From assembly GCA_937989875.1 (NCBI GenBank), contig CALKBO010000020.1, forward strand, positions 1-31,292: DNA of 31,292 nucleotides. Direction: 5' to 3'. The notes beneath the pieces were generated by a model. The model searched no databases. It was not told the origin of the DNA and worked only from the letters and a program-made list of their open reading frames with translations. Positions 24,010 through 30,507 of this stretch are shown here, one piece after another. The translations under genes and the position numbers were made by a program. Origin of the DNA: an uncultured Collinsella sp. Lineage in GTDB: Bacteria; Actinomycetota; Coriobacteriia; Coriobacteriales; Coriobacteriaceae. Positions within the stretch are counted from its first letter, which is position 1. Every line of letters begins with the position of its first letter.

Positions 24010-24807
24010 ATGGGTCCTCAATACATCTTGGTCTTCGCGGTATGCTTCCTGGCGTCGCTTCTGGGGCCGCTCTGTGGCATCGGCGGCGGCGTGATCATCA
24101 AGCCCGTGGTCGACGCGATGAACGTCATGAGCGTGAGCACGGTGAGCTTCCTCTCGAGCATGTCGGTGCTCATCATGTCGCTCTCCACGCTCGCGCAGAA
24201 CGCGGCGAGCGGGCAGTCTGATATCGACGCGCGGGCGATGTCGCCCATCGCCGTCAGCTCCGCGGTGGGCGGCGTGATCGGCAAGATGTTGTTCAACCGG
24301 CTGGGGTCCGTGTTCCCCGACGCCGAGCTCGTCGGCGCGGTCCAGGCCGCCGTGCTCATCGTGCTCGCCGTCCTCGTGCTGGCCTACACGCTCAACAAGG
24401 CGCGCATCAAGGGCCTCAAGCTCGAGAATGCGTGGGCGCAGGCGCTCATAGGGTTCTGCGCCGGGGCGTGCTGGTCCTTCCTCGGCATCGGCGGCGGCCC
24501 CTTCAACCTGGCCATCCTCGTCTTCTTCTTCGCCATGGAGAGCAAGCCCGCCGCGCAGGCGTCGCTGTTCATCATCGCGTTCTCGCAGACGGCGAGCCTC
24601 ATCTACACGCTGGCCACGGGCAGCGTGCCCGCGTTCCTCCCCGTGGTCCTGCTGGGCATGGCGGCGATGGCGGTGCTTGGGTCGGTCGTGGGGCGCCGCC
24701 TGCTGCGCCGGATGGACTCGGCGGCGGTCGATAAGCTCTACGTGTTCGCCCTCGTGCTCATCATCGTGATCTGCACGTACAATTTCATCCGGTTCTCGGT
24801 GCTCTAG
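24010..24807 (+). CDS. TauE/SafE-family sulfite/organosulfonate-type exporter
   Basis: An integral membrane protein of 265 residues with about eight hydrophobic segments, built from two similar halves that each carry a glycine motif: CGIGGGVIIKP (22-32) and LGIGGGPFNL (158-167). This is the TauE/SafE (formerly DUF81) pattern; characterised members export sulfite, sulfoacetate or related anions. The ATG at 24010 has TAGGAG 9 nt upstream. A decayed relative lies directly upstream. Next to two cytoplasmic sulfatases, a role in exporting sulfate or a reduced sulfur anion is attractive but inferred. Confidence 0.9.
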   Translation: MGPQYILVFAVCFLASLLGPLCGIGGGVIIKPVVDAMNVMSVSTVSFLSSMSVLIMSLSTLAQNAASGQSDIDARAMSPIAVSSAVGGVIGKMLFNRLGSVFPDAELVGAVQAAVLIVLAVLVLAYTLNKARIKGLKLENAWAQALIGFCAGACWSFLGIGGGPFNLAILVFFFAMESKPAAQASLFIIAFSQTASLIYTLATGSVPAFLPVVLLGMAAMAVLGSVVGRRLLRRMDSAAVDKLYVFALVLIIVICTYNFIRFSVL

Positions 24808-24897
24808 TTCTTCGCCCCGAAACGGGATGCCGCGATAATGGAGCTGGAGCGCGGACCTTCCTCTTCTGCCTTGAGGAGGTCGCCGTGTCCCGCTCGT

Positions 24898-25045
24898 CTC
24901 ATGAGCGCCGATGGTGTTGAAGTCCTCTTGGCAATAAGTCGCGGCAGCGTCAGCCGCCAATTCAAAAAAGCCACAGGCGGAAGGCAAACCGCTTCAAAGC
25001 AAATTCACCCTCCAACAAATAGTGGATCCCCAACAAAGTCTTTAG
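24898..25045 (+). pseudogene. Decayed 3' fragment of the histidine phosphatase gene
   Basis: Codons here read LMSADGVEVLLAISRGSVSR, matching LMGAEGIETLLAVSHGSASR of the intact gene at 12865. The catalytic His is replaced by Arg, about 85 nt are missing after FKKATG, and a frameshift precedes the end: the old frame continues as KFTLQQIVDPQQS. No start or N-terminal half remains. Together with the shared 3' flank it forms the right-hand copy of the direct repeat that bounds the carbohydrate-sulfate island. Confidence 0.85.
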
Positions 25046-25092
25046 CCTGAGCGAGCAGAGTTAAGCAGGCGTCAACGTGTCGTCTCCCAAGC
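24898..25092 (+). repeat. Direct repeat, right copy
   Basis: This matches 13264-13537 in the same orientation, with one internal gap and many substitutions in the coding part. The non-coding end (25046-25092) is better conserved, including GAGCGAGCAGAGTTAAGCAG and AACGTGTCGTCTCCC. The similarity stops at 25092, where the left copy passes into the AgaS-like scar. Confidence 0.85.
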
Positions 25093-25137
25093 CCGGCAGA
25101 GCAGCAACCTTAATATATTTCGCCGCCGCTCTGCCGG
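25093..25137. promoter_or_regulatory. Hairpin with AT-rich loop at the island/ribosomal boundary
   Basis: CCGGCAGAGC (25093-25102) pairs perfectly with GCTCTGCCGG (25128-25137) around an AT-rich 25-nt loop that includes TTAATATATTT. There is no T-run. It begins one base after the direct repeat ends. It could be an old terminator or a cruciform. Confidence 0.5.
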
Positions 25138-25196
25138 CCCCAGGCGACTCCGCGCACTTTACCTGCGTAAACAATGTGAGTGAAATATGAATCTCG

Positions 25197-25222
25197 ATGG
25201 ATACGCCCGCAGCCGTGTATAC
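25197..25222 (+). promoter_or_regulatory. Promoter-like shared motif upstream of rplC
   Basis: ATGGATACGCCCG-CA-GCCGTGTATAC at this site recurs as ATGGACACGCCCG-GA-ACCGTGTATAC upstream of rplB (27062-27087), 21 or more of 24 positions identical. GTGTATACT fits an extended -10 (TATACT). No good -35 lies 17 bp upstream, so the left part may be an activator or alternative sigma element. Confidence 0.5.
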
Positions 25223-25406
25223 TAGACAACTGTGTGTAACCAGGGGAGTATTCTGGCTGGACAAAACGCCTGCTTAATAGGGTTGTCAGGTAGTTCGGAC
25301 GCAATACAAGGCTGGAGAGCACGTCGTGTAAGTAGTGGTCCTCTAGGGGCGTACGCTCGGTGGTGTACGCATTGTCCCAAGACCACGCGAGAGTTGGGAT
25401 CATATC
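25223..25406 (+). promoter_or_regulatory. Structured 5' leader of the rplC unit; no rpsJ
   Basis: After the promoter-like motif there are about 180 nt without a gene. Two nested stems are clear: GTGGTC (25335-25340) with GACCAC (25381-25386), and inside it GCGTAC (25349-25354) with GTACGC (25365-25370). The structure ends 20 nt before the rplC start. Ribosomal-protein operons are often self-regulated through such leaders, though this one matches no fold I know. Across 25093-25406 no S10 protein is encoded. Confidence 0.55.
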
Positions 25407-26027
25407 TTGATCAGCATGATTCTCGGCCGCAAGATTGGCATGACCCAGGTTTGGGACGAGAACGACAACGTCGTCCCCGTCACGGTCATCCAGGCTGGCC
25501 CCTGCGCTGTCTCGCAGGTTAAAACTCAGGCAACCGACGGCTATGACGCCGTCCAGATCGGTTTCGGCGACATCAAGGCCAAGAACGTGAACAAGCCCAT
25601 GGCTGGTCACTTCGCTAAGGCTGGCGTCGAGCCTGTCCGCTTCCTTCGTGAGGTCCGCGTCGAGAACGGCGAGGAGCACAAGGTCGGCGAGGTCGTTACC
25701 GTCGCTGATTTCGCTGATGTCGAGAAGGTCGACGTCATCGGTACCTCCAAGGGTAAGGGCTTCCAGGGTCGCATCAAGCGCTGGGGTCAGCGCCGCGGTC
25801 CTATGACGCATGGTTCTCACTTCCAGCGTCACCCCGGTTCTATCGGTCAGTGCGCCTATCCTGCGCGCGTCCTCAAGGGCGTCAAGATGGCCGGTCACAT
25901 GGGTAACGAGCGCGTTACCGTCAAGAACCTTTCCGTTGTCCGCATCGATGCCGAGCAGAACCTCATCTTGGTCAAGGGCGCTGTCCCGGGTGCCAAGAAT
26001 GGTCTCGTCGCCATCCGTATGGCCTAA
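25407..26027 (+). CDS. rplC: 50S ribosomal protein L3
   Basis: L3 is an early assembly protein of the large subunit and sits near the peptidyl transferase centre. The 206-residue frame carries MILGRKIGMTQVW at the start and the family signature RVLKGVKMAGHMGNERVTVK. TTG at 25407 is the preferred start (GGGA about 8 nt upstream); the ATG at 25416 is too far from it but possible. It is the first gene of the cluster here, whereas rpsJ normally comes before it. Confidence 0.96.
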   Translation: MISMILGRKIGMTQVWDENDNVVPVTVIQAGPCAVSQVKTQATDGYDAVQIGFGDIKAKNVNKPMAGHFAKAGVEPVRFLREVRVENGEEHKVGEVVTVADFADVEKVDVIGTSKGKGFQGRIKRWGQRRGPMTHGSHFQRHPGSIGQCAYPARVLKGVKMAGHMGNERVTVKNLSVVRIDAEQNLILVKGAVPGAKNGLVAIRMA

Positions 26028-26073
26028 GGGCCCAGCCCATTTAGCCCAGCGTCATACCAAGGAGAACACTTAA

Positions 26074-26700
26074 ATGGCAAAGTTTGAAGTAAAGAACAGC
26101 GAGGGCAAGAAGGTCGCCGAGGCCGAGCTCGCCGCTGAGGTGTACGGCATCGAGCCGAACATCCACGTTATGCACCACATCGTCAAGTGCCAGATGGCCT
26201 CTTGGCGTCAGGGCACCCAGTCTGCTAAGGGTCGCTCTGAGGTTTCCGGTGGCGGCAAGAAGCCTTGGCGTCAGAAGGGCACCGGCCGTGCCCGCCAGGG
26301 TTCCATCCGTGCTGCCCAGTGGCGTCACGGTGGCGTTGTCTTCGCCCCCAAGCCCCGTTCCTACGCTAAGCGTATGAACAACAAGGAGGTCAAGCTGGCT
26401 ATGCGCTCCGCGCTGTCCGCCAAGCTGGCCGATGGCGAGCTCGTGCTCGTCGACGACTACGGCTTCGAGAAGCCTTCCACCAAGGCTGCCGTCGCCATGC
26501 TCAAGGCTCTCGGTCTTGAGGGCAAGCGTCTGACCATCATCGTTCGCGATGAGGACGTCAACGCCTACCTGTCGTTCCGCAACATTCCCAAGACGTTCAT
26601 CATCACCGCTGACGAGGCCAACACCTACGATCTCGTCAACAACAACGCTGTGCTGATGCCCGCCGACATCGCCGCTCACTTCGGGGAGGTGCTTGCATAA
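26074..26700 (+). CDS. rplD: 50S ribosomal protein L4
   Basis: L4 lines the peptide exit tunnel; in E. coli it also represses the S10 operon. The 208-residue protein has the tunnel-loop region SGGGKKPWRQKGTGRARQGS and MRSALSAKL downstream, all typical. AAGGAGAA precedes the ATG. The stop codon is directly followed by the rplW start with no gap, so the two are translationally coupled. Confidence 0.97.
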   Translation: MAKFEVKNSEGKKVAEAELAAEVYGIEPNIHVMHHIVKCQMASWRQGTQSAKGRSEVSGGGKKPWRQKGTGRARQGSIRAAQWRHGGVVFAPKPRSYAKRMNNKEVKLAMRSALSAKLADGELVLVDDYGFEKPSTKAAVAMLKALGLEGKRLTIIVRDEDVNAYLSFRNIPKTFIITADEANTYDLVNNNAVLMPADIAAHFGEVLA

Positions 26701-26988
26701 ATGACCGCCCACGAGATCATCATCCGTCCGATCGTGTCCGAGCGTTCCTTCTCCGGCATGGAGCTGAACAAGTACACGTTCGAGGTCGCCAAGGATGCTA
26801 ACAAGTATCAGATCAAGGACGCTGTCGAGGAGATCTTCGGCGTCAAGGTCGTTCGCGTGAACACCCTGACGGTCAAGCCCAAGACCAAGCGCGTGCGCTA
26901 TGTCGCCGGCAAGACCCGTTCTTGGAAGAAGGCCATCGTCACGCTGGCCGAGGGCGACACCATCGAGGTCTTTGGCAACCAGGCCTAA
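26701..26988 (+). CDS. rplW: 50S ribosomal protein L23
   Basis: L23 sits at the tunnel exit and docks trigger factor and SRP. The 95-residue protein starts TAHEIIIRPIVSERS and has YTFEVAKDANKYQIKDAVE, both diagnostic. Its ribosome site GGGGAGG lies in the end of rplD. After its stop codon the operon is interrupted by a terminator-like hairpin and a second leader before rplB, an unusual break. Confidence 0.96.
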   Translation: MTAHEIIIRPIVSERSFSGMELNKYTFEVAKDANKYQIKDAVEEIFGVKVVRVNTLTVKPKTKRVRYVAGKTRSWKKAIVTLAEGDTIEVFGNQA

Positions 26989-27005
26989 GACTCGCTGCTG
27001 TTGAG

Positions 27006-27047
27006 TGAGCTCATGCCTCCCAAATAGGGGAGGCGAGAGCTCAAGGT
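27006..27047 (+). terminator. Terminator-like hairpin between rplW and rplB
   Basis: TGAGCTC and GCCTCCC on one side (27006-27012, 27015-27021) pair with GGGAGGC and GAGCTCA on the other (27028-27034, 27037-27043); the 2-nt joints are symmetrical and the loop is 6 nt. AGGTTTT follows, a short T-run. It shares the GCCTCCC/GGGAGGC base with the terminators at the window ends. Confidence 0.65.
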
Positions 27048-27061
27048 TTTGGGCGTATAAA

Positions 27062-27087
27062 ATGGACACGCCCGGAACCGTGTATAC
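27062..27087 (+). promoter_or_regulatory. Promoter-like shared motif upstream of rplB
   Basis: This copy matches the motif at 25197-25222, including GTGTATAC. It lies directly after the rplW hairpin, which fits termination followed by re-initiation. Confidence 0.5.
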
Positions 27088-27096
27088 GTCCGGTGT

Positions 27097-27137
27097 CATC
27101 GCACCCGAGGCAGAACCTCGAATCCCTGTCTGCGATG
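27097..27137 (+). promoter_or_regulatory. Structured leader of rplB
   Basis: CATCGCA (27097-27103) pairs with TGCGATG (27131-27137), enclosing a CGAGG/CCTCG hairpin (27106-27120). It starts 10 nt after the promoter-like motif and ends 30 nt before the rplB start. Confidence 0.5.
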
Positions 27138-27167
27138 GCTAACGGATTCCTATTGAAAGGGATTGTA

Positions 27168-27998
27168 ATGGCTGTAAAGCACCTTAAGCCGACCTCCGCT
27201 GGTAGGCGTTGGCAGACGATCTCCGATTTCTCCGAGATCACCTGCACCAAGCCCGAGAAGTCTCTTCTCGAGCCCCTGCCCAAGAAGGCCGGTCGTAACA
27301 ACAACGGCCGCATCACCACCCGCCACCAGGGCGGCGGCGTGAAGCGTCGTTACCGCGTGATCGACTTCAAGCGCAACAAGGACGGCGTGCCCGCCAAGGT
27401 TGCCACGATCGAGTACGATCCGAACCGTTCCGCTCGCATCGCTCTGCTGCACTACGCTGACGGTGAGAAGCGCTACATCCTGGCCCCCAAGGGCCTCGAG
27501 GTCGGTCAGACCATCATGTCCGGTTCTGACGCCGACATCAAGCCGGGCAACGCTCTGCCCCTCGCCGACATCCCCGTCGGTACGCTCATCCATGCCGTCG
27601 AGTTCCAGCCGGGCAAGGGCGCTGCTATCGCCCGTTCCGCCGGTAACTCCTGCCAGCTGATGGGTAAGGAGGGCAAGTACGCTATCGTCCGTATGCCTTC
27701 CTCCGAGATGCGCCGCATCCTCGTTACCTGCCGCGCCACCGTCGGTGAGGTCGGCAACGCCGATCACTCCAACATCGTCATCGGCAAGGCCGGCCGTAAG
27801 CGTCACATGAACGTGCGCCCGACCGTCCGCGGTACCGTCATGAACCCTGTCGACCACCCGCACGGCGGTGGCGAGGGCAAGAACCACACCTCTGGTCGTC
27901 CCTCCGTTACCCCCTGGGGTAAGCCGACGAAGGGCCTTCGTACGCGCAAGAAGAAGAAGGTCTCGAACCAGCACATCATTCGTCGCCGTAAGAAGTAA
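27168..27998 (+). CDS. rplB: 50S ribosomal protein L2
   Basis: L2 helps form the peptidyl transferase centre and joins the subunits. The 276-residue protein has GRITTRHQGGG near 45-60 and the C-terminal signature MNPVDHPHGGGEG with the functionally vital histidine. I chose the ATG at 27168, giving MAVKHLKPTSAGRR; the open frame upstream covers the leader and is not coding. GAAAGG lies about 8 nt before it. Confidence 0.97.
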   Translation: MAVKHLKPTSAGRRWQTISDFSEITCTKPEKSLLEPLPKKAGRNNNGRITTRHQGGGVKRRYRVIDFKRNKDGVPAKVATIEYDPNRSARIALLHYADGEKRYILAPKGLEVGQTIMSGSDADIKPGNALPLADIPVGTLIHAVEFQPGKGAAIARSAGNSCQLMGKEGKYAIVRMPSSEMRRILVTCRATVGEVGNADHSNIVIGKAGRKRHMNVRPTVRGTVMNPVDHPHGGGEGKNHTSGRPSVTPWGKPTKGLRTRKKKKVSNQHIIRRRKK

Positions 27999-28030
27999 TT
28001 TCGGATACCGAGTTTTAGGAGAAAGCACTT

Positions 28031-28291
28031 ATGAGCAGAAGTCTCAAAAAGGGCCCGTTCGTGGAGACTCGCCTTCTCTCGCGTATCACCGCGATGAACG
28101 AGGCTGGCAAGAAGGACGTCGTGAAGACCTGGTCCCGCGCGTCCACCATCTTCCCCGAGATGGTTGGTCACACCATCGCCGTCCACGACGGCCGCAAGCA
28201 TGTGCCCGTGTATGTTACCGAGTCCATGGTTGGTCACAAGCTCGGCGAGTTCGCGCCGACTCGTACGTTCCGTGGCCACAAGGCCAAATAG
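28031..28291 (+). CDS. rpsS: 30S ribosomal protein S19
   Basis: S19 sits in the small-subunit head and contacts S13 and the A-site finger. The 86-residue protein begins SRSLKKGPFV and ends with GEFAPTRTFRGHK, both diagnostic. TTAGGAGAAAG precedes the ATG. It lies 32 nt after rplB and 14 nt before rplV. Confidence 0.97.
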   Translation: MSRSLKKGPFVETRLLSRITAMNEAGKKDVVKTWSRASTIFPEMVGHTIAVHDGRKHVPVYVTESMVGHKLGEFAPTRTFRGHKAK

Positions 28292-28305
28292 GGGGTTAAC
28301 CGTAA

Positions 28306-28677
28306 ATGGCAACTAAGTCTATTGAAACTGAGGCCACCGAGGTTCGCGCCGTCGCTAAGTACGTGCGTGTTTCCCCCAGCAAGGCCCGCCTGGTGGTCGA
28401 TCTGATCCGCCGCAAGCCTGTCGCTCAGGCCTTCGACATCCTCCACTTCTGCGACCGCGCCGTCGCCGTGGATGTCGAGAAGGTTCTCCGTTCCGCCGTT
28501 GCGAACGCCGAGAACAACAACGGTCTGCGTGCCGACAACCTGGTTGTCGCCGCTGCCTATGTTGACGAGGGTCCGACGCTTAAGCGCATCCGTCCCCGCG
28601 CCAAGGGTTCCGCTTCTCGCATTCTGAAGCGTACTTCCCACATCACCGTCGTCGTTGCTCCTCGAAAGGAGGCGTAA
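28306..28677 (+). CDS. rplV: 50S ribosomal protein L22
   Basis: L22 lines the exit tunnel next to L4. The 123-residue protein has AKYVRVSPSKARLVVDLIR near the start and the C-terminal RIRPRAKGSASRILKRTSH loop that enters the tunnel. GGGGG precedes the ATG by 9 nt. It is followed by rpsC after 6 nt; the AAAGGAGG ribosome site of rpsC overlaps its last codons. Confidence 0.97.
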   Translation: MATKSIETEATEVRAVAKYVRVSPSKARLVVDLIRRKPVAQAFDILHFCDRAVAVDVEKVLRSAVANAENNNGLRADNLVVAAAYVDEGPTLKRIRPRAKGSASRILKRTSHITVVVAPRKEA

Positions 28678-28683
28678 AGCTGT

Positions 28684-29394
28684 ATGGGTCAGAAAGTCTA
28701 CCCCACCGGCTTCCGTCTTGGCATCACCGAGAACTGGCGCTCCCGCTGGTTCGCAGAGAAGGATTACGCTAAGACCCTCGGTAACGATCTCGAGATCCGC
28801 AAGTACCTCGAGAAGCGTCTTTCCCGCGCAGCTGTCTCCCGCGTCGAGATCGAGCGCGCTGGCGACAAGGTGAAGGTCATTATCCTCACCGCTCGCCCCG
28901 GCGTTGTCATCGGTAAGAAGGGTGCCGAGATCGATACCCTCCGCACCGAGCTCGAGAAGGTCGCTGGCGTCTCCAAGGGCCAGCTCTCCGTCGACGTTGT
29001 CGAGATCAAGCGCCCCGAGCTCGACGCCAACCTCGTTGCTCAGTCTATCGCCGAGCAGCTCGAGGGCCGCGTTGCCTTCCGTCGCGCTATGCGCAAGGCT
29101 GTCCAGTCCGCCCGCAAGGCCGGCGCTAAGGGCATCCGTATCCAGTGCTCCGGTCGTCTCGGCGGTGCCGAGATGGGCCGTCGTGAGTGGTACCGCGAGG
29201 GTCGCGTGCCTCTGCACACCCTCCGTGCCAAGATCGACTACGGCACGGCTGTCGCCAGCACCACCATGGGCGCTTGCGGCGTGAAGGTCTGGATCTACCT
29301 GGGCGAGAAGCTCCCGGGCCAGCCTGTTCCCAACCCTGCACTCGAGGGCTCTTCCCGTCCTCGTCGTCGTAACTCCGAGAGGAGGGGTCAGTAG
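28684..29394 (+). CDS. rpsC: 30S ribosomal protein S3
   Basis: S3 is at the mRNA entry tunnel and has helicase activity with S4 and S5. The 236-residue protein starts GQKVYPTGFRLG, has the KH-domain loop VVIGKKGAEID, and the C-terminal domain with GRLGGAEMGRREWYREGRVP. The tail RPRRRNSERRGQ is basic. Its last base overlaps the GTG start of rplP. Confidence 0.97.
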   Translation: MGQKVYPTGFRLGITENWRSRWFAEKDYAKTLGNDLEIRKYLEKRLSRAAVSRVEIERAGDKVKVIILTARPGVVIGKKGAEIDTLRTELEKVAGVSKGQLSVDVVEIKRPELDANLVAQSIAEQLEGRVAFRRAMRKAVQSARKAGAKGIRIQCSGRLGGAEMGRREWYREGRVPLHTLRAKIDYGTAVASTTMGACGVKVWIYLGEKLPGQPVPNPALEGSSRPRRRNSERRGQ

Positions 29395-29897
29395 TGCTTG
29401 CCCCTAAGCGTATTCTTCACCGCAAGGTGCAGCGTGGCTCCATGAAGGGCCAGGCCAAGGGTAATACCGAGCTGCATTTCGGCGAGTTTGGTATCCAGGC
29501 TCTCGAGGCCCATTGGATCACCAACCGTCAGATCGAGGCCGCTCGTATTGCCATGACCCGCTACATGAAGCGTGGCGGTCGTGTCTACATCACGATCTTC
29601 CCCGATAAGCCCATCACCAAGAAGCCTGCCGAGACTCGCATGGGTTCTGGTAAGGGTAACCCCGAGGAGTGGGTGGCCGTCGTCAAGCCCGGCCGCATCA
29701 TGTTCGAGGTCAAGGGTGTTCCCGAGGAGGTCGCTCGCGAGGCTCTGCGTCTTGCGCAGCACAAGCTCCCCATCAAGACCAAGATTGTTGCTGCCAAGAA
29801 CGCTGAGCAGCGCATCGAGAAGGAGATGGCTGAGGAGGCCGCTCTCGAGGCCAAGTGGGCTGCTGAGGACGCCGCCGCCGCCAAGGAGGAGAACTAA
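29394..29897 (+). CDS. rplP: 50S ribosomal protein L16 with an acidic C-terminal extension
   Basis: L16 organises the A-site and peptidyl transferase region. The core (1 to about 137) is typical, from LAPKRILHRKVQRG to the conserved GSGKGNPEEWVAVVKPG and LAQHKLPIKTK. About 25 further residues follow, rich in Glu and Ala and ending AAAAKEEN, making 167 residues against the usual 136-145. The GTG start overlaps the rpsC stop, with GAGAGGAGG upstream. rpmC begins at the stop codon. Confidence 0.96.
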   Translation: MLAPKRILHRKVQRGSMKGQAKGNTELHFGEFGIQALEAHWITNRQIEAARIAMTRYMKRGGRVYITIFPDKPITKKPAETRMGSGKGNPEEWVAVVKPGRIMFEVKGVPEEVAREALRLAQHKLPIKTKIVAAKNAEQRIEKEMAEEAALEAKWAAEDAAAAKEEN

Positions 29898-30112
29898 TGA
29901 AGCCCGCAGAGATTCGTGAGCTCTCGGACGCTCAGCTCGTTGAGAAGCTGAAGGAAATGCGCGCCGAGCTCTTTAACCTTCGTTTCCAGATGGCCACCAG
30001 CCAGCTGGACAACACCGCTCGCGTCAAAACCGTGAAGAAGGACATCGCTCGCGTCCTCACGGAGCAGCGCGCCCGCGAGATCGCAGCGGAGAAGTCCGCT
30101 GTCGCCGAGTAG
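29897..30112 (+). CDS. rpmC: 50S ribosomal protein L29
   Basis: L29 lies at the tunnel exit beside L23. The 71-residue two-helix protein has the diagnostic ELFNLRFQMATSQLDN stretch and RVKTVKKDIARVLT. AAGGAGGA in the end of rplP serves as ribosome site, and the ATG shares a base with the rplP stop codon (TAATG). Confidence 0.96.
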   Translation: MKPAEIRELSDAQLVEKLKEMRAELFNLRFQMATSQLDNTARVKTVKKDIARVLTEQRAREIAAEKSAVAE

Positions 30113-30128
30113 GACCTAAGGAGAGAAC

Positions 30129-30389
30129 ATGACTGATTCGCGTAACTCGCGTAAGGTCCGTACGGGTGTCGTTACCTCCGTCTCCGGTGCCAAGACCATT
30201 GTTGTCACCATCACCGAGCGCAAGCGTCACCCCAAGTACGGCAAGATGATGACCAGCTCCAAGAAGCTGCACGCTCACGACGAGGAGTGCACGGCTGGCG
30301 TGGGCGACACCGTCCGCGTTATGGAGACCCGTCCTATGTCCAAGATGAAGCGTTGGCGCCTCATCGAGGTCGTCGAGCGCGCTAAATAA
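30129..30389 (+). CDS. rpsQ: 30S ribosomal protein S17
   Basis: S17 is a primary 16S rRNA binder with an OB fold. The 86-residue protein has KVRTGVVTSVSGAKTIVV, HPKYGKMMTSSKKLHAHDE and the signature GDTVRVMETRPMSKMKRWRL. AAGGAGAGAAC precedes the ATG. A 118-nt structured spacer then separates it from rplN, the point where the E. coli spc operon begins. Confidence 0.97.
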   Translation: MTDSRNSRKVRTGVVTSVSGAKTIVVTITERKRHPKYGKMMTSSKKLHAHDEECTAGVGDTVRVMETRPMSKMKRWRLIEVVERAK

Positions 30390-30418
30390 GCAGTCGCTCT
30401 TACGACTTGTACGTTTCC

Positions 30419-30480
30419 GAAGATGTGCGTATGCCTGGCTTGCATACCACGGGCCGCATAAAGGCTGCGCACCTCTCTTC
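30419..30480 (+). promoter_or_regulatory. Structured spacer between rpsQ and rplN
   Basis: GTATGC (30429-30434) pairs with GCATAC (30442-30447). Around it GTGCG (30425-30429) can pair with CGCAC (30468-30472) and GAAG (30419-30422) with CTTC (30477-30480), making a branched fold. It ends about 14 nt before the rplN ribosome site. A promoter could lie upstream (TTGTAC at 30408), but no convincing -10 is seen. Confidence 0.45.
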
Positions 30481-30507
30481 GGTTCTTAGTTCGGAGGAAC
30501 ATCTACC

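Noticed and set aside
13540..24897. Insertion sequence or prophage origin of the island
   Set aside because: No transposase, integrase or phage gene and no short target-site repeats were found; only the long diverged direct repeats support insertion.
23776..24987. 403-codon minus-strand frame opposite the TauE/SafE gene
   Set aside because: Extremely His/Arg/Asp-rich, without any recognisable domain, and antisense to a gene with clear family motifs.
24838..25050. Small intact gene of 70 codons at the right end of the island
   Set aside because: Its middle matches the histidine phosphatase but the catalytic His is Arg and the end is out of frame, so it is a pseudogene fragment.
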